Shown: positions 42,785 through 52,450 of the stretch, one piece after another
Layout of the letters: every line of letters begins with the position of its first letter
How positions within the stretch are numbered: position 1 is the first letter of the stretch
DNA from: Streptomyces sp. SAI-127
GTDB lineage: Bacteria; Actinomycetota; Actinomycetes; Streptomycetales; Streptomycetaceae
Assembly: GCF_029894425.1 (NCBI RefSeq)
Contig: NZ_JARXYJ010000002.1
Coordinates: forward strand, 62,001-126,000
Reading direction: 5' to 3'
DNA length: 64,000 nucleotides
The notes under the pieces: model-generated
What the model was told of the DNA's origin: nothing
Database searches by the model: none
Seen by the model: the letters and a program-made list of their open reading frames with translations, nothing else
Translations under genes and position numbers: made by a program

Positions 42785-44541
42785 CGCCTCTCCGTTTCGA
42801 GTGCGTCCGCGGAGGCGGCCGGCGGGTCGGTGCGCAGCGTGGTCTCGTCGAGGATGGAGTTCAGGAGCCCCCGCGTGTACGGGTGCTTCGGCGCGGCGAA
42901 CAGCTGCTCCGTCGCGCCTGTCTCGACGACCGTGCCCTCCCGCATGACGGCCACGCGGCCGCAGATGTCCGCGACCACACCGAAGTTGTGGGTCACGAGC
43001 AGTACGGCCATGTTCAGCTCCTTCTGCAGGTCACGCAGCAGGTCGAGGACCTCCGCCTGGACGGTGACGTCGAGGGCGGTGGTCGGTTCGTCGGCGATGA
43101 GCAGCCGGGGCCCGCCGGCGACGGCGCCGGCGATGAGAACGCGCTGTGCCATGCCGCCGGAGATCTGGTGGGGATACGAGCGGAAGGTGCGTTCGGGGTC
43201 GGGTATGCCGCACCTGGCGAGCAGCGCCAGGACCCGCTCGCGGGCCTCACCCCTGGACATGGGCGTCGCGGCCCGCACGCCCTCGACGAGCTGGGCGCCC
43301 ACCGTGCAGGACGGGTCCAGGTTGGACATCGGTTCCTGGGGGACGTACGCGATGGACGTGCCCCGCAGTGCCCGCAGTTCGCGCTCGCTCAGGCCGAGCA
43401 ACTCGCGGCCGTCGAGCCGGATCGAGCCACGGGTGACGACCGCTTCGGCGGGCAGCACCCCGAGCGCGGCGAACGCGGTCTGTGTCTTGCCGGAGCCGGA
43501 CTCGCCGACCAGGCCGAGGGTCTCCCCGGCGGCCACGCTCAGGGTGACGCCACTGACGACTTCCTTCAGTTCGCCGGTCGGGGTCGGATAAGCGATCGCC
43601 AGGTCGTCCACGCTGAGCAGTTGGGTGACGGCCTCGCCCTCCGCGGCCGGTGGCCGGTACCCGGTGGCGGTCACGATCCGGACCGGCTTGGGACGCCCGC
43701 CCTCCAAGGCGTCCCGCAGCGCGTTACCCAGGAGTACCAGCGAAGCGGTGATGATCCCGAGCACGAGGCTCGGCCACAGGAACTGCAGTGGCTCCTCGTA
43801 CAGGTTGGTGAAGCCCTCGGAGATCATCGCGCCGAAGCTGGGCACGGTGCTCGAGCCCAGGCCCAGGAAGGCCAGGCCCGACTGGACGGCGATGGAGGAA
43901 CCGGCGAGGAACGCGGTGGCGATGATCACCGGGCCGCGCACCACGGTGAACACGTGCCGTCGCAGGATGCGCCGGTCGGGCAGTCCGGAGACCCGGGCGG
44001 CGTCGACGTAGAGCTCGTTCTTCACGCCGAGGACGAGATTGCGCACGAGCCGGTAGATGCCGGGAGAGAGGAGCACCCCGAAGACGACCATCGTGGCCCG
44101 GTAGTCGCCCTTGGTGACAGGCATCAGAATGATGAGCAGGAGAAGCCCGGGGAACGTCATGATCAGGCTGAAGAGCCATTCGGTGACACCGCGGACCCGC
44201 CTTGCGAAGTATCCGCCGATCAGCCCGGACGTGATCCCGATCGCGAGGGCGATGCTCGCGCCGATGAGCGCCGACACCACGCTGGTGTTGATGGAGTACA
44301 GGAGCCTGGCGAGGATGTCGCGGCCGCTTTTGTCCCCGCCGAGCAGGTAGCCGTGGTCGCCGATGCCTGCGTTGACCGCGTCCAGGTTCGCCTGGTTGGC
44401 AGTGTGATCGGTGAGGACCGGCGCGAGCAGACCGAGCAGGACGACGACGATCAGCAGGCTCGCGCTGACCACTGCCTGGGGGTCGGTGAGGAGGCGCCGC
44501 AGGGCCGGCCTGCGCCGCGCATCCGTACGCGCTGTGGTCAA
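42781..44541 (-). CDS. fused ABC permease (DppC/OppC) and ATPase (DppD/OppD)
   Basis: 586 residues from TTG 44541, overlapping the previous stop. Residues 1-290 are a DppC-like permease with six helices and the EAA-type loop (AARVSGLPDRRILRRHVFTV). After a short linker (RPPAAEGEAVTQLL), residues 312-570 are a DppD-like ATPase with GESGSGKT, QISGGMAQR and LLIADEPTTALD, ending HPYTRGLLNSILDE. Separate genes are the usual state; a fused pair fixes stoichiometry. No frameshift or internal start signals are apparent, so the fusion seems genuine. Confidence 0.92.
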   Translation of the reverse strand: MTTARTDARRRPALRRLLTDPQAVVSASLLIVVVLLGLLAPVLTDHTANQANLDAVNAGIGDHGYLLGGDKSGRDILARLLYSINTSVVSALIGASIALAIGITSGLIGGYFARRVRGVTEWLFSLIMTFPGLLLLIILMPVTKGDYRATMVVFGVLLSPGIYRLVRNLVLGVKNELYVDAARVSGLPDRRILRRHVFTVVRGPVIIATAFLAGSSIAVQSGLAFLGLGSSTVPSFGAMISEGFTNLYEEPLQFLWPSLVLGIITASLVLLGNALRDALEGGRPKPVRIVTATGYRPPAAEGEAVTQLLSVDDLAIAYPTPTGELKEVVSGVTLSVAAGETLGLVGESGSGKTQTAFAALGVLPAEAVVTRGSIRLDGRELLGLSERELRALRGTSIAYVPQEPMSNLDPSCTVGAQLVEGVRAATPMSRGEARERVLALLARCGIPDPERTFRSYPHQISGGMAQRVLIAGAVAGGPRLLIADEPTTALDVTVQAEVLDLLRDLQKELNMAVLLVTHNFGVVADICGRVAVMREGTVVETGATEQLFAAPKHPYTRGLLNSILDETTLRTDPPAASADALETERR

Positions 44542-45482
44542 CGGACCATCCTCGCCTTCGGGTTGAGCCAGCCGCCCAGCAGGTCGACGACGAGGTTGAC
44601 GAGCACGACGAGCAGCACTCCGAACAGGCTGATGCCCATGATGATCGGCACGTCGCCCTGCAGGGAGGCGTTGAACGCGTACTGACCGAAGCCGGGCAGT
44701 GCGAAGATCTGCTCGATGATCAGGGCTCCGCCGAGCATCTGGATGAACTCCAGGGAGAGGACCGTGAGGGCCGGTCCCGCGGCGTTGCGCAGGGCGTGCC
44801 GCAGGACGATGGAGCGGGTGGGGATACCCCGGGTGCGCAGCGTGCGGACGTAGTCCTTGCGCAGTTCGCCGATCATGGCGCCGCGGATCTGCGAGGTCAG
44901 ACTGGCGACTCCGCCCATCATCAGGGCGACCACCGGGATGGCGATGCTGCCGGCCCAGCGGCTCGGGCTCTCGCTGAAATCCGTGTATCCGGTGGCCGGG
45001 AACACATGCAGCTTGATGGCGAACACGTAGACCAGAGCGATGGCGACGAGCAGACTCGGGACGAGATAACCGATCATCGCGGCGCCCTGCGCGAACCGGT
45101 CGACGGCGCCGCCGCGCGCGGCGGCGGCCACGCCGAGCGCGACGCTGATGACCGAGGTGGCCAACAGGGCGACCACGACGATGGACAGGGTGACGCCCAG
45201 CCGGGCGGTGATGGCCGAGCGGACCGGTTCGCTGGTGAAGTAGGAGGCGCCGAGGTCGCCGCTGACGGCGTGCGTGAGCCAGTCGGCGTACTGGACCGCC
45301 ACGGGCCGGTCGAGGCCCATCTGTGCCTTTTGCGCGGCGACTTGATGCGGAGTGGCGCCGTTGCCGAGGACGCTGCTCGCGACGTCGTCGAAGGACGTGC
45401 TGAGCAGCAGAAACGTGATCATGGTCACCAGGACCGCGAGCACGAGGCCCGCGGTCAGGCGCCGCAGCAGATAGACCGTCAT
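44538..45482 (-). CDS. ABC transporter permease, DppB/OppB type
   Basis: 314 residues, six helices. The N-terminus (YLLRRLTAGLVLAVLVTMIT) is typical of DppB proteins, and the EAA-like loop is YVRTLRTRGIPTRSIVLRHAL. It forms the membrane channel with the fused permease. ATG 45482 lies 10 bp beyond the binding-protein stop, and its own stop overlaps the next start. The periplasmic-loop content FPATGYTDFSESPSRW is normal for the family. Confidence 0.92.
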   Translation of the reverse strand: MTVYLLRRLTAGLVLAVLVTMITFLLLSTSFDDVASSVLGNGATPHQVAAQKAQMGLDRPVAVQYADWLTHAVSGDLGASYFTSEPVRSAITARLGVTLSIVVVALLATSVISVALGVAAAARGGAVDRFAQGAAMIGYLVPSLLVAIALVYVFAIKLHVFPATGYTDFSESPSRWAGSIAIPVVALMMGGVASLTSQIRGAMIGELRKDYVRTLRTRGIPTRSIVLRHALRNAAGPALTVLSLEFIQMLGGALIIEQIFALPGFGQYAFNASLQGDVPIIMGISLFGVLLVVLVNLVVDLLGGWLNPKARMVR

Positions 45483-45492
45483 GGGCGCGGAC

Positions 45493-47088
45493 TCACTCTC
45501 CGGACTGCTGCGAGGAGCCGGCCACGCCGAACTGGCGGATGGTGGACATCGTGGAGGAGCCGTCGCCGAGGTAGGTGATGCCCTTCTTGGTGGCCCAGTC
45601 GCTGCCGAGATAGAAGACGGGCGCCAGCCAGGCGTTCTCGACGCCGAACTCGTTGATCTCCCGGTAGATTCCGGCGGCCTTCGCCGGGTCGAGTTCCCGG
45701 GCGGCCCGGCCGAGGAGTCCGGTCAGCTTCGGGTCGGTGGTGCGGAACACGTTGCGGAAGCCGGTCGGGGTGTAGAAGCTGCGGGTCATGATCGCGTCGG
45801 AGGCGAGGCCCTCCACGAGCAGGAACATCGGGTACTTGCCCGACGCGACGGCTGACGCGGTCTGCTGCGCGGGCACCGGCTCCCAGGTCACCTTGATGCC
45901 GATGTCGGCGAGCGCCTGCGTGAAGATCGGCTCGAAGCTCTTGGTGAAGACCAGGCTCGGCATGGTGACGGAGAAGCCGTTCGGGTAACCGGCCTCGGCA
46001 AGCAGCTTCTTGGCCCCGGCGACGTCGTAGGGGTACAGCTTGTTGAGCGTTTCGTCATAGGCCCCGCTCTGGGGATTGAACAACTGGTCGGTGGCCTTGC
46101 CGGAGCCTCGCAGTACCTGTGTGACGATCTTCTGCCGGTCGAAGGCCATGTTGATGGCCTTGCGGACGCGCAGGTCGCCGAGTGGCTTCAGCTTGGTGCC
46201 GGCGCGGTCGGCGAGGACGAGGAAGGCGCCCGCGGTGGCCTTCACGTGCGTGATCCGGAAGCCGGCCGCCTTGAGGGCGGGCAGCTGGGAGACGTCGGCG
46301 GTGCCGGCGTTGGTCTCGCCCGCCTTGAGGGCGTTGGCCGAGGCGGTCGGGTCGGTGATCACGCGGATCTTGACCGTCCGGAACGGATAGGCCTTCTTGT
46401 TCCAGTAGTCGTCGCGCCGCTTGAGGACGTAGACGGAGCCGTTGACCGTGGCCTTCGTGTCCAGGGTGTACGGGCCCGAGCCGACCGGGTTCAGGGTGGT
46501 GCTCTTGTTCGTCATCGTCTTCGGGTCGCCGATCACGCCGGGCGACGTCGACAGGGCGCCGAGCAGCGAGGCGTCGGGCTGCTTGAGCTTGATGACCACC
46601 GTCGAGGCGTCGGGGGCTTCGACCGCGGAGACGGAGGCCAGCGACAGCTGGCTCTGACCCGGCGTCGACCGGATGCGCTCCAGGGTGGCCTTCACCGCGT
46701 TCGCGTCCACCGGATCGCCCGAGCTGAACTTCATGCCCTGGCGGATCTTCAGCGTCAGCGTGCGCCCGTCCTTCGTGTACGACCAGCTCTGCGCGGCGCC
46801 GGGATGCAGCTCGCCCTTGTTGTCCTGGAGGAGGAGCGTGTCGAAGATCGAGTCCCAGACGTAGGTCTGCTGGCCCTCGATGAGCTGGGCGGGGTCGAAC
46901 GAGTTGGGTGTGCCGAGGATGGACAGTGCGAGGGTCGCGTCGGTGCCGGAGCCCGACGTGGCGGCCGGGGTGCTGTCGCACGCCGCTGTTGCCGTTGCCA
47001 GCAGGGCGACGGCCACAGCGGCCGTCAGGGCCTGCGAGCGGTGTCGCGGCCGTGGGCTGGGCCGGGAGTGCGAGGAGCGGATGCGCAT
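45493..47088 (-). CDS. ABC transporter substrate-binding lipoprotein, family 5
   Basis: 531 residues from ATG 47088 (GAAGGAA 7 nt upstream). Lipoprotein signal with lipid-attachment Cys37 (ALLATATAACDST). Family 5 solute-binding motifs follow: FDPAQLIEGQQTYVWDSIFD, LTLKIRQGMKFSSGDPVDAN and the long DppA-like second lobe. The family binds peptides but also oligosaccharides and plant glycosides. The gene shares a two-part promoter signature with the glycosidase operon headed by GH1 at 56720, which points to a glycoside or its sugar products as ligand. Confidence 0.92.
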   Translation of the reverse strand: MRIRSSHSRPSPRPRHRSQALTAAVAVALLATATAACDSTPAATSGSGTDATLALSILGTPNSFDPAQLIEGQQTYVWDSIFDTLLLQDNKGELHPGAAQSWSYTKDGRTLTLKIRQGMKFSSGDPVDANAVKATLERIRSTPGQSQLSLASVSAVEAPDASTVVIKLKQPDASLLGALSTSPGVIGDPKTMTNKSTTLNPVGSGPYTLDTKATVNGSVYVLKRRDDYWNKKAYPFRTVKIRVITDPTASANALKAGETNAGTADVSQLPALKAAGFRITHVKATAGAFLVLADRAGTKLKPLGDLRVRKAINMAFDRQKIVTQVLRGSGKATDQLFNPQSGAYDETLNKLYPYDVAGAKKLLAEAGYPNGFSVTMPSLVFTKSFEPIFTQALADIGIKVTWEPVPAQQTASAVASGKYPMFLLVEGLASDAIMTRSFYTPTGFRNVFRTTDPKLTGLLGRAARELDPAKAAGIYREINEFGVENAWLAPVFYLGSDWATKKGITYLGDGSSTMSTIRQFGVAGSSQQSGE

Positions 47089-47284
47089 GAGTGGATTCCT
47101 TCGTCCTGGAACCTGAAGAGCCGAGGCCTTCGTCAGTGCGTCGGTGTGTCGGTGCGGTCATGCACGGGTGCACGAGAGGGCCGGTGCACGTGTGGGGATG
47201 TGCGGCGGAGCCCGTGAGGCCGGCATGCGGGTGGGTCGAGGACGCTGCGGCGGTCGCGGATCCGCCGATGGGTCCAGTGGCGTG

Positions 47285-47380
47285 AACAGTTACCACGTGG
47301 TTGGATTTCACTCGGAAGGTAAGCCCCGGCGGGAGGTGCGGGAAGATGGGAGACTCTGTTCGTAATCAGAGCGTTACCTG
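47285..47380. promoter_or_regulatory. two-part promoter signature before the ABC importer operon and TetR gene
   Basis: Element 1 (47285-47309) contains GTTACCACGTGGTTGG with the perfect 10-bp palindrome ACCACGTGGT. Element 2 (47360-47380) contains CGTAATCAGAGCGTTACC, a GTAA/TTAC inverted motif. Both recur before the GH1 operon (56743-56767 and 56818-56838; 23 of 25 and 18 of 21 bases equal) with the same 50-bp spacer. This implies one regulator or promoter type for both operons; the TetR at 47513 is the obvious candidate. The remaining parts of the 424-bp gap 47089-47512 show no gene. Confidence 0.78.
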
Positions 47381-47512
47381 GCGCGAAATCGCCTCGGTGT
47401 GCCCCTTGCGCTCGCGACGAGTGCCACCCACACTGCCGAGCAGGCATCGAAATGCTAAGCCTTGGAAGGTTTTGAGATTCGTGATGCGGGATTCGAGAAG
47501 AGGAAGCGCACT

Positions 47513-48130
47513 GTGACCCAGGCCAAGGCCCGCGGCCCGTACACTAAGACCCCCGCCAGACGGGCCGAGATCGTCCGGGCGGCTCGTGAGAGCTTCGCGG
47601 AACACGGATTCACGAAGGCTTCGCTGCGCGACATCGCCGAGCGGGCCGGCATCACCCACGCCGGGCTGCTGCACCACTTCCGCAACAAGGACGACCTGCT
47701 GGCCGCCGTGCTCGCCGAACGCGACGCCGAGGAGCGGCAGTACGCCGAGTCACAGGTGCCGGACATGGACCATCTGGCGCCCTACCTCGGCGACCTGCTG
47801 CGCCACCACCAGAAGGCCCCCGAACTGATGCGCCTGTGGATCGAGCTCGCGGCGGCCGCCTCCCGCCCGGAGCACCCCGCGCACGACTACTTCGCGCAGC
47901 GCTATGCCTGGGGACGCGAACAGTTCGCCCAAGGCATGAGCGGGAAGGCCGAGCGCGGAGAACTGAACGAGGCGCTCGCCCCCGAACATGCGGCCACGCT
48001 GCTCCAAGCCGTGCTCAACGGCCTGCAGTTGCAGTGGCTGCTGGACCAGGATCTCGACATCGTCGGGCCGGTCCGGGCCTTCATGCGGATGACCTTCCCG
48101 CAGGTCGCAGAGCCAGAGGCCGAAGAATGA
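47513..48130 (+). CDS. TetR-family regulator of the glycoside/ABC regulon
   Basis: 205 residues from GTG 47513, chosen for AGAGGAAG 6 nt upstream; the frame back to 47462 adds an atypical leader. The helix-turn-helix is SLRDIAERAGITHAGLLHHF, followed by a C-terminal TetR_C-like helical domain (LWIELAAAASRPEHPAHDYF). It lies between, and is oriented against, the ABC importer operon and the glycosidase operon, both of which carry the same promoter elements. It probably represses both until a glycoside, aglycone or sugar binds. Confidence 0.9.
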   Translation: MTQAKARGPYTKTPARRAEIVRAARESFAEHGFTKASLRDIAERAGITHAGLLHHFRNKDDLLAAVLAERDAEERQYAESQVPDMDHLAPYLGDLLRHHQKAPELMRLWIELAAAASRPEHPAHDYFAQRYAWGREQFAQGMSGKAERGELNEALAPEHAATLLQAVLNGLQLQWLLDQDLDIVGPVRAFMRMTFPQVAEPEAEE

Positions 48131-48282
48131 GCCCCGGCCGGCCCGGCGTCCAGCCGTACAGCGTGATCGCGGCTCTGGACGCCGACCGCGCGGTGGCACA
48201 CGTCCCCTGACGAACTGGTCGCGGCCGCACGTGCGTTACGCGCGGATCTGAGTGAGGCCGGTCCCGGCGTCAGCTCCGTGCC

Positions 48283-48319
48283 CCGCCGACGGGCCCGCTG
48301 GAGGCGTCACCGTCGGCGG
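48283..48319. terminator. stem-loop between TetR and GH78 genes
   Basis: CCGCCGACGG, 17 nt, CCGTCGGCGG: a perfect 10-bp stem between convergent genes. The 207-bp gap 48131-48337 otherwise holds only a possible short remnant frame (DELVAAARALRADL near 48210-48250). Confidence 0.6.
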
Positions 48320-48337
48320 TTACGTTCCCCGGCCGTC

Positions 48338-51001
48338 TCAACTCGCCTTCCCCACGCGTCCGGTGGCGCTGAACCTGCCGGGGCCCACAGGCTCCTCGAT
48401 CGTGCCGTCGGGGAAGACGACGCGGGCGGTGGTGGCCGGGGGGACGTCGACCGTGATGGTGAGGGTGTCGCCGGTCGTGCGCCACTCGACGGCGATCGTG
48501 CCCTGCGGGGACTCGTGGGTGCCCCGGGCCCACGGCACGGACGGGTGCGGGACCGGCGCCACCTCGAAGGACTCCCAGGCGATCGATCCGGGCGTCTGCC
48601 GCAGCCCCAGGGTGTGGGTGTGGAGGAAGCGGATCGCGGCGCCCTTGCTGTAGTGATTGAGGGAGTCGTGGGCGGTGCCGGTGTCGTCGATGCCCTCCCA
48701 GTCCTCCCAGACGGTGGTCGCGCCGCGGTCGAGCATGTACAGCCAGGAGGGTGCGGTGCGCTGGAGGAGCAGCTCGTAGGCGACGTCGGCGTGGCCGGAG
48801 TCGGCCAGGACGGGGAGCAGATCGCCGGTCGAGAGGAAGCCGGTGGTGAGGTGGGTGCCGGCGGCGCGGATCAGCTCGACCAGCCGCGCGGCGGCGGCCT
48901 CGCGCAGTTCCTCGGGGACGAGCCCGAGGGACAGCGCACGAACGTAACCGGCCTGAGTGTCGCCGGCGGTGCGTCCGTCGGGGGAGAGGAACTCCGTACG
49001 CCAGGCGTCGCGGACCCGCTCGGCGATCACGGCGTAGCGGTCCGACTCCTCGCCGAGCCCCAGCACCCGGGCGACGCGGGCCACAGTCGCCGTCGAGCGG
49101 TACAGGAACCCCGTGCCGACCTCGCCCTTGTCGGCCATGAACCAGGCGACGGGATCGTCCTTGACCGGGTCGACACGGGTGCCGTCGGCCGCCCTCGCCT
49201 TGGGCTCGGTCCACTCTCCCCAGTGGAAAGAACCGTCCCAGAGGTACTGCTCGTGCGGCAGCGGTGCAGCCGAACGCTCGACCCGGGACGGATGGCGGGC
49301 GGTGCGGGCGGTCGTGAGGGCCCACTCCACCCAGCGGACCATCGCCTCCCAGTTCTCGGCGAGGATCTCCCGGTCGCCGTACGACTCGTACAGCTCCCAC
49401 GGGACGGCGACGACGGCGTCCCCCCAGCCGGCCGAGCCGGTCATCATGGCGAACTGGTCGTCCAGGTGGTGTTTGATACGGCGCCCGTCCGGTGAGAAGT
49501 TGGCGACCCGGCCGTCGGGCAGCTGGTCGTCGCGCACGGAGCGCAGCCATTTGCGGTTGAACCCCAGGACGTCGTACAGGCGTGTCGCGGTGGGGGCGAA
49601 GACCTGGTAGTCGCCGGTCCAGGCGAGGCGTTCGCGGGTCGGGCAGTCCGTGGGCACGTCGACGGCGTTGCCGCGGAAGCTCCACTCGGCGATCTCGTGG
49701 AGGCGGTCGAGGTCGGCGTGACCGCACGCGAAAGTGCCGGTGCGGCGCAGGTCGGAGTGGACGACCCGCATGACGAGGCTCGCCGGGTCGAGCGGGGCGC
49801 CGTCGCGCCGGAGGCGGGCGTACCGGAAACCGTGCACGGTGTGACGCGGCTCGAACGTCTCGCCCCCTCCCGCGGAGACGGCGACATCGCGCTGGACGAA
49901 GGGGATCGGGGCCTGGCCGGGGCGTGTGGAGTCCAGGTGAGCGGTCGTCAGGTCGCCGTCGGGGCCGAGGTGTTCGCCGTGATCGACGATCGTGCGGGTG
50001 CCGGCCGGTCCGAGGTCGCCCAGCGCGATCCACCCCGAGGCGTTCTGGCCGAAGTCGGCGATCCACACGCCGTCTTCGAGCTGTTCGACCGACTGCGCCG
50101 GGCGGGACTCGACCACTCGCACCGGGGGTGCCGGCGACCAGTCGACCGGGGGTGCCTCCACCTGGTCGACGAGGACTGGTAGCCCGGTCCCGGGGCGCAC
50201 GCGGAAGTCGGTGGTCTGCCCGTCCATGAGGTCGGCCCGGGTGATGGCCGACTCGGCGCTCGTCCACGTCCCGTCGGTGCGGACGACCTGCCGAGCGCCG
50301 TCCTCGTAGAGAAGGTGCAGTTCGGCCCGCGCTCCGGGCACCGTGCCCCAGCCGGCCGGGAGGCGGAAGGCGCCGACCTGGCCCCGGTACCAGCCGTCGG
50401 ACAGCAGGAACTCCAAGCGGTTGTCGCCCGCTTTGAGGGCGGACGTGACGTCGGACGCCTGGGCGTAGAGCGTGCGGTCGTACGAGGTGGACCCCGGCGA
50501 CAGTTCCGCGGTGCCGGCCCGCACGCCGTTGACGTACGCCTCGTACACCCCGAGCGCCGTCGCGTACAGCCGCGCCGAACGCACCCCGGAGCGTGCCGCG
50601 AACCGGGCCGACAGGACGTACGCGGGCCGCCTGCCGTAGCCGCGGTCACCGGACTCGGCGGGACTGATCCACCGCGCCCGCCAGTCGGCGGCCAGCAGAC
50701 CGCTCTCGAACGTGTGCCATCGCGACCAGGGCGAGCTGCCGTCGGTGTCGAGCGCCCGGACCCGCCAGACCACTCGGCGCCCGCTGTCCAGCGCCGCCCA
50801 CGGCCAGGGGAGGAAGCGGTGCCCGCCCACGGCGGTGGTCACGGCGGGATGCGCCTCGTCGTCGACGGCGCACTCCACCTCGTACGACACCGGGCGTGCC
50901 GCGTCCGACGGCGGCTTCCACGACAGCCGGGGCGTGGGCCCGGACACGGGGAAGGCGTCCCCGCCGCTGTCGATGGCCAGGTCGTACGGTGCGTCGAGCA
51001 T
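48338..51001 (-). CDS. GH78 alpha-L-rhamnosidase
   Basis: 887 residues. N-terminal fibronectin-like and carbohydrate-binding beta domains (PTPRLSWKPPSDAARPVSYE; RWISPAESGDRGYGRRPAYV) precede the (alpha/alpha)6 barrel. The barrel carries the family signature VDVPTDCPTRERLAWTGDYQ, with the catalytic Glu and flanking Asp residues, and a C-terminal beta domain. There is no signal peptide, so it works in the cytoplasm on imported rhamnosides. It is last in the glycoside operon, 97 bp after the GPH transporter. GAGAAGG lies upstream of ATG 51001. Confidence 0.93.
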   Translation of the reverse strand: MLDAPYDLAIDSGGDAFPVSGPTPRLSWKPPSDAARPVSYEVECAVDDEAHPAVTTAVGGHRFLPWPWAALDSGRRVVWRVRALDTDGSSPWSRWHTFESGLLAADWRARWISPAESGDRGYGRRPAYVLSARFAARSGVRSARLYATALGVYEAYVNGVRAGTAELSPGSTSYDRTLYAQASDVTSALKAGDNRLEFLLSDGWYRGQVGAFRLPAGWGTVPGARAELHLLYEDGARQVVRTDGTWTSAESAITRADLMDGQTTDFRVRPGTGLPVLVDQVEAPPVDWSPAPPVRVVESRPAQSVEQLEDGVWIADFGQNASGWIALGDLGPAGTRTIVDHGEHLGPDGDLTTAHLDSTRPGQAPIPFVQRDVAVSAGGGETFEPRHTVHGFRYARLRRDGAPLDPASLVMRVVHSDLRRTGTFACGHADLDRLHEIAEWSFRGNAVDVPTDCPTRERLAWTGDYQVFAPTATRLYDVLGFNRKWLRSVRDDQLPDGRVANFSPDGRRIKHHLDDQFAMMTGSAGWGDAVVAVPWELYESYGDREILAENWEAMVRWVEWALTTARTARHPSRVERSAAPLPHEQYLWDGSFHWGEWTEPKARAADGTRVDPVKDDPVAWFMADKGEVGTGFLYRSTATVARVARVLGLGEESDRYAVIAERVRDAWRTEFLSPDGRTAGDTQAGYVRALSLGLVPEELREAAAARLVELIRAAGTHLTTGFLSTGDLLPVLADSGHADVAYELLLQRTAPSWLYMLDRGATTVWEDWEGIDDTGTAHDSLNHYSKGAAIRFLHTHTLGLRQTPGSIAWESFEVAPVPHPSVPWARGTHESPQGTIAVEWRTTGDTLTITVDVPPATTARVVFPDGTIEEPVGPGRFSATGRVGKAS

Positions 51002-51042
51002 GGGGTGCCTTCTCGGAACTCGGTGGAACGGGATGCTTCTCA

Positions 51043-51088
51043 GGACGCCGGGACGCCGGGACGCCGGGACGCCGGGACGCCGGGACGC
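51043..51088. repeat. 8-bp tandem repeat, 5.75 copies
   Basis: GGACGCCG repeated head to tail from 51043, ending in a partial GGACGC. It fills much of the gap between the GPH transporter stop and the GH78 start. Such arrays vary by slippage and could alter spacing or mRNA structure between the two genes. Confidence 0.85.
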
Positions 51089-51097
51089 GCGCGGCGG

Positions 51098-52450
51098 CTA
51101 CCGCACCGACTTGATCTTGAACTTGACGATGAGGCCGCCGACCAGGGCCAGGACCGCGCCGATCAGATAGAGCTGGGTGTAGTTCTTCTCGCCCCCGGCG
51201 CCGACGCCCAGGGTGATGACGAGCGGGGCGATCAGCGGGGCGACGGCGCTGGGGATCTTCTGCGCGAAACCGACGACGGCGAGGTAGCGGCCCGCCTCGG
51301 CCCGGTCCGGCAGGACGGCGAACACGATCGCCTGGTCGACGGCGCCGAACACCGCGATGGCAAACTGCATCAGTACGGCGCCGACGACCAGTTGGGGCAG
51401 CGAGTGGGCGAACGCCTCGGTGACGGCCCCGGCGACGAACACCGCTGAGCCGATCAGGGCGAACAGCTTGCGCCGGCCGAGCTTGTCGGAGAGGAAGCCG
51501 CCCCCGATGGCGCCGCCCGCCGCGGCCACCACGCCGATGGTCCCGATGACCGCCACGATCCCGGCGACCTCCTTGACCGGCAGGTCGAGCCGCTGCGCGT
51601 AGAAGAAGGTGCCGAACGTCGTGTTGAAGTACAGCCCCATGAAGAACACGAAGCGGCCGAGCCAGTTCCAGCCGAAGTCCGGGTACTTGCGCGGGTTGAA
51701 GCCGTAGCTGGTGACCATGCTCCGCAGCGTCACGCCGGCGGTGTGCACCAGCGCGCGGGAGTCGCCCTCGGGCCTGAACACCGGGAAGAGCACCACCAGG
51801 GCGGCGCCCAGGACGCCCGGGACCAGGAACACCAGGAACGTGCTGGAGGCCACCGCGTAGGCGAGGCCGATGCCGACCACCGGGGCGATCTGGGTCATGA
51901 CGCTGGTCAGGGCGGAGACCCGGCCCCGCTGCTCCTCGGGCACCCGGTCGGCCTGGACGTTCTGGATGGCCTGCCCGGTCGTGGCCCAGCCGATCATGCC
52001 GAGCACCCATGCCAGGCCGAGCAGGAGAACGGACGGCGCGAGGGCGACCCCGACGAGCGCGATGGTGCCGAGCAGAGTGCCGCCGATCATGAAGGGGGTC
52101 CGGCGGCCGAGCCGGGAACGGGTCCGGTCGCTCCAGAGGCCGATCAGGGGGCTGAGAACCAGGTAGACGACCTGGGCGGAGCCGGTGACGTACCCGAGTT
52201 GCTCCTCGTGCCCGGGGGCGAGGTCGTCGATCCGCACCGCGAGCGAGTAGGACAGGGGGACCATGAGGGCCAGGGAGCCACCGAAACTGGCGGTCATCAG
52301 CCACAGGAGATAGCCCCTGCCCACCCTCCGCAGCGGCGGTGCCTCGATCTCGGGCGCGGCGGGGGGCTCGCTGGGACCCCCCACGGCGTCCTGCGGTGCT
52401 GTCTTCGCGAGGGGAACCACCACGCTGACGTCCGGGTCGTCGTGAGGCAT
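51098..52450 (-). CDS. GPH-family (MFS) glycoside transporter
   Basis: 450 residues, twelve helices. The loop after helix 2 reads LIGLWSDRTRSRLGRRTPFM, a signature of the glycoside-pentoside-hexuronide cation symporters and relatives, and DKLGRRKLFALIGSA is its repeat in the second half. GPH carriers include the glucuronide transporter UidB. Located between a beta-glucuronidase and a rhamnosidase, it most likely imports the glycoside. The first 45 residues are an acidic/proline-rich cytoplasmic tail. Confidence 0.88.
   Translation of the reverse strand: MPHDDPDVSVVVPLAKTAPQDAVGGPSEPPAAPEIEAPPLRRVGRGYLLWLMTASFGGSLALMVPLSYSLAVRIDDLAPGHEEQLGYVTGSAQVVYLVLSPLIGLWSDRTRSRLGRRTPFMIGGTLLGTIALVGVALAPSVLLLGLAWVLGMIGWATTGQAIQNVQADRVPEEQRGRVSALTSVMTQIAPVVGIGLAYAVASSTFLVFLVPGVLGAALVVLFPVFRPEGDSRALVHTAGVTLRSMVTSYGFNPRKYPDFGWNWLGRFVFFMGLYFNTTFGTFFYAQRLDLPVKEVAGIVAVIGTIGVVAAAGGAIGGGFLSDKLGRRKLFALIGSAVFVAGAVTEAFAHSLPQLVVGAVLMQFAIAVFGAVDQAIVFAVLPDRAEAGRYLAVVGFAQKIPSAVAPLIAPLVITLGVGAGGEKNYTQLYLIGAVLALVGGLIVKFKIKSVR

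Noticed and set aside
42778..44685. 635-codon plus-strand open frame
   Set aside because: Antisense of the fused ABC permease-ATPase; no recognisable motif.
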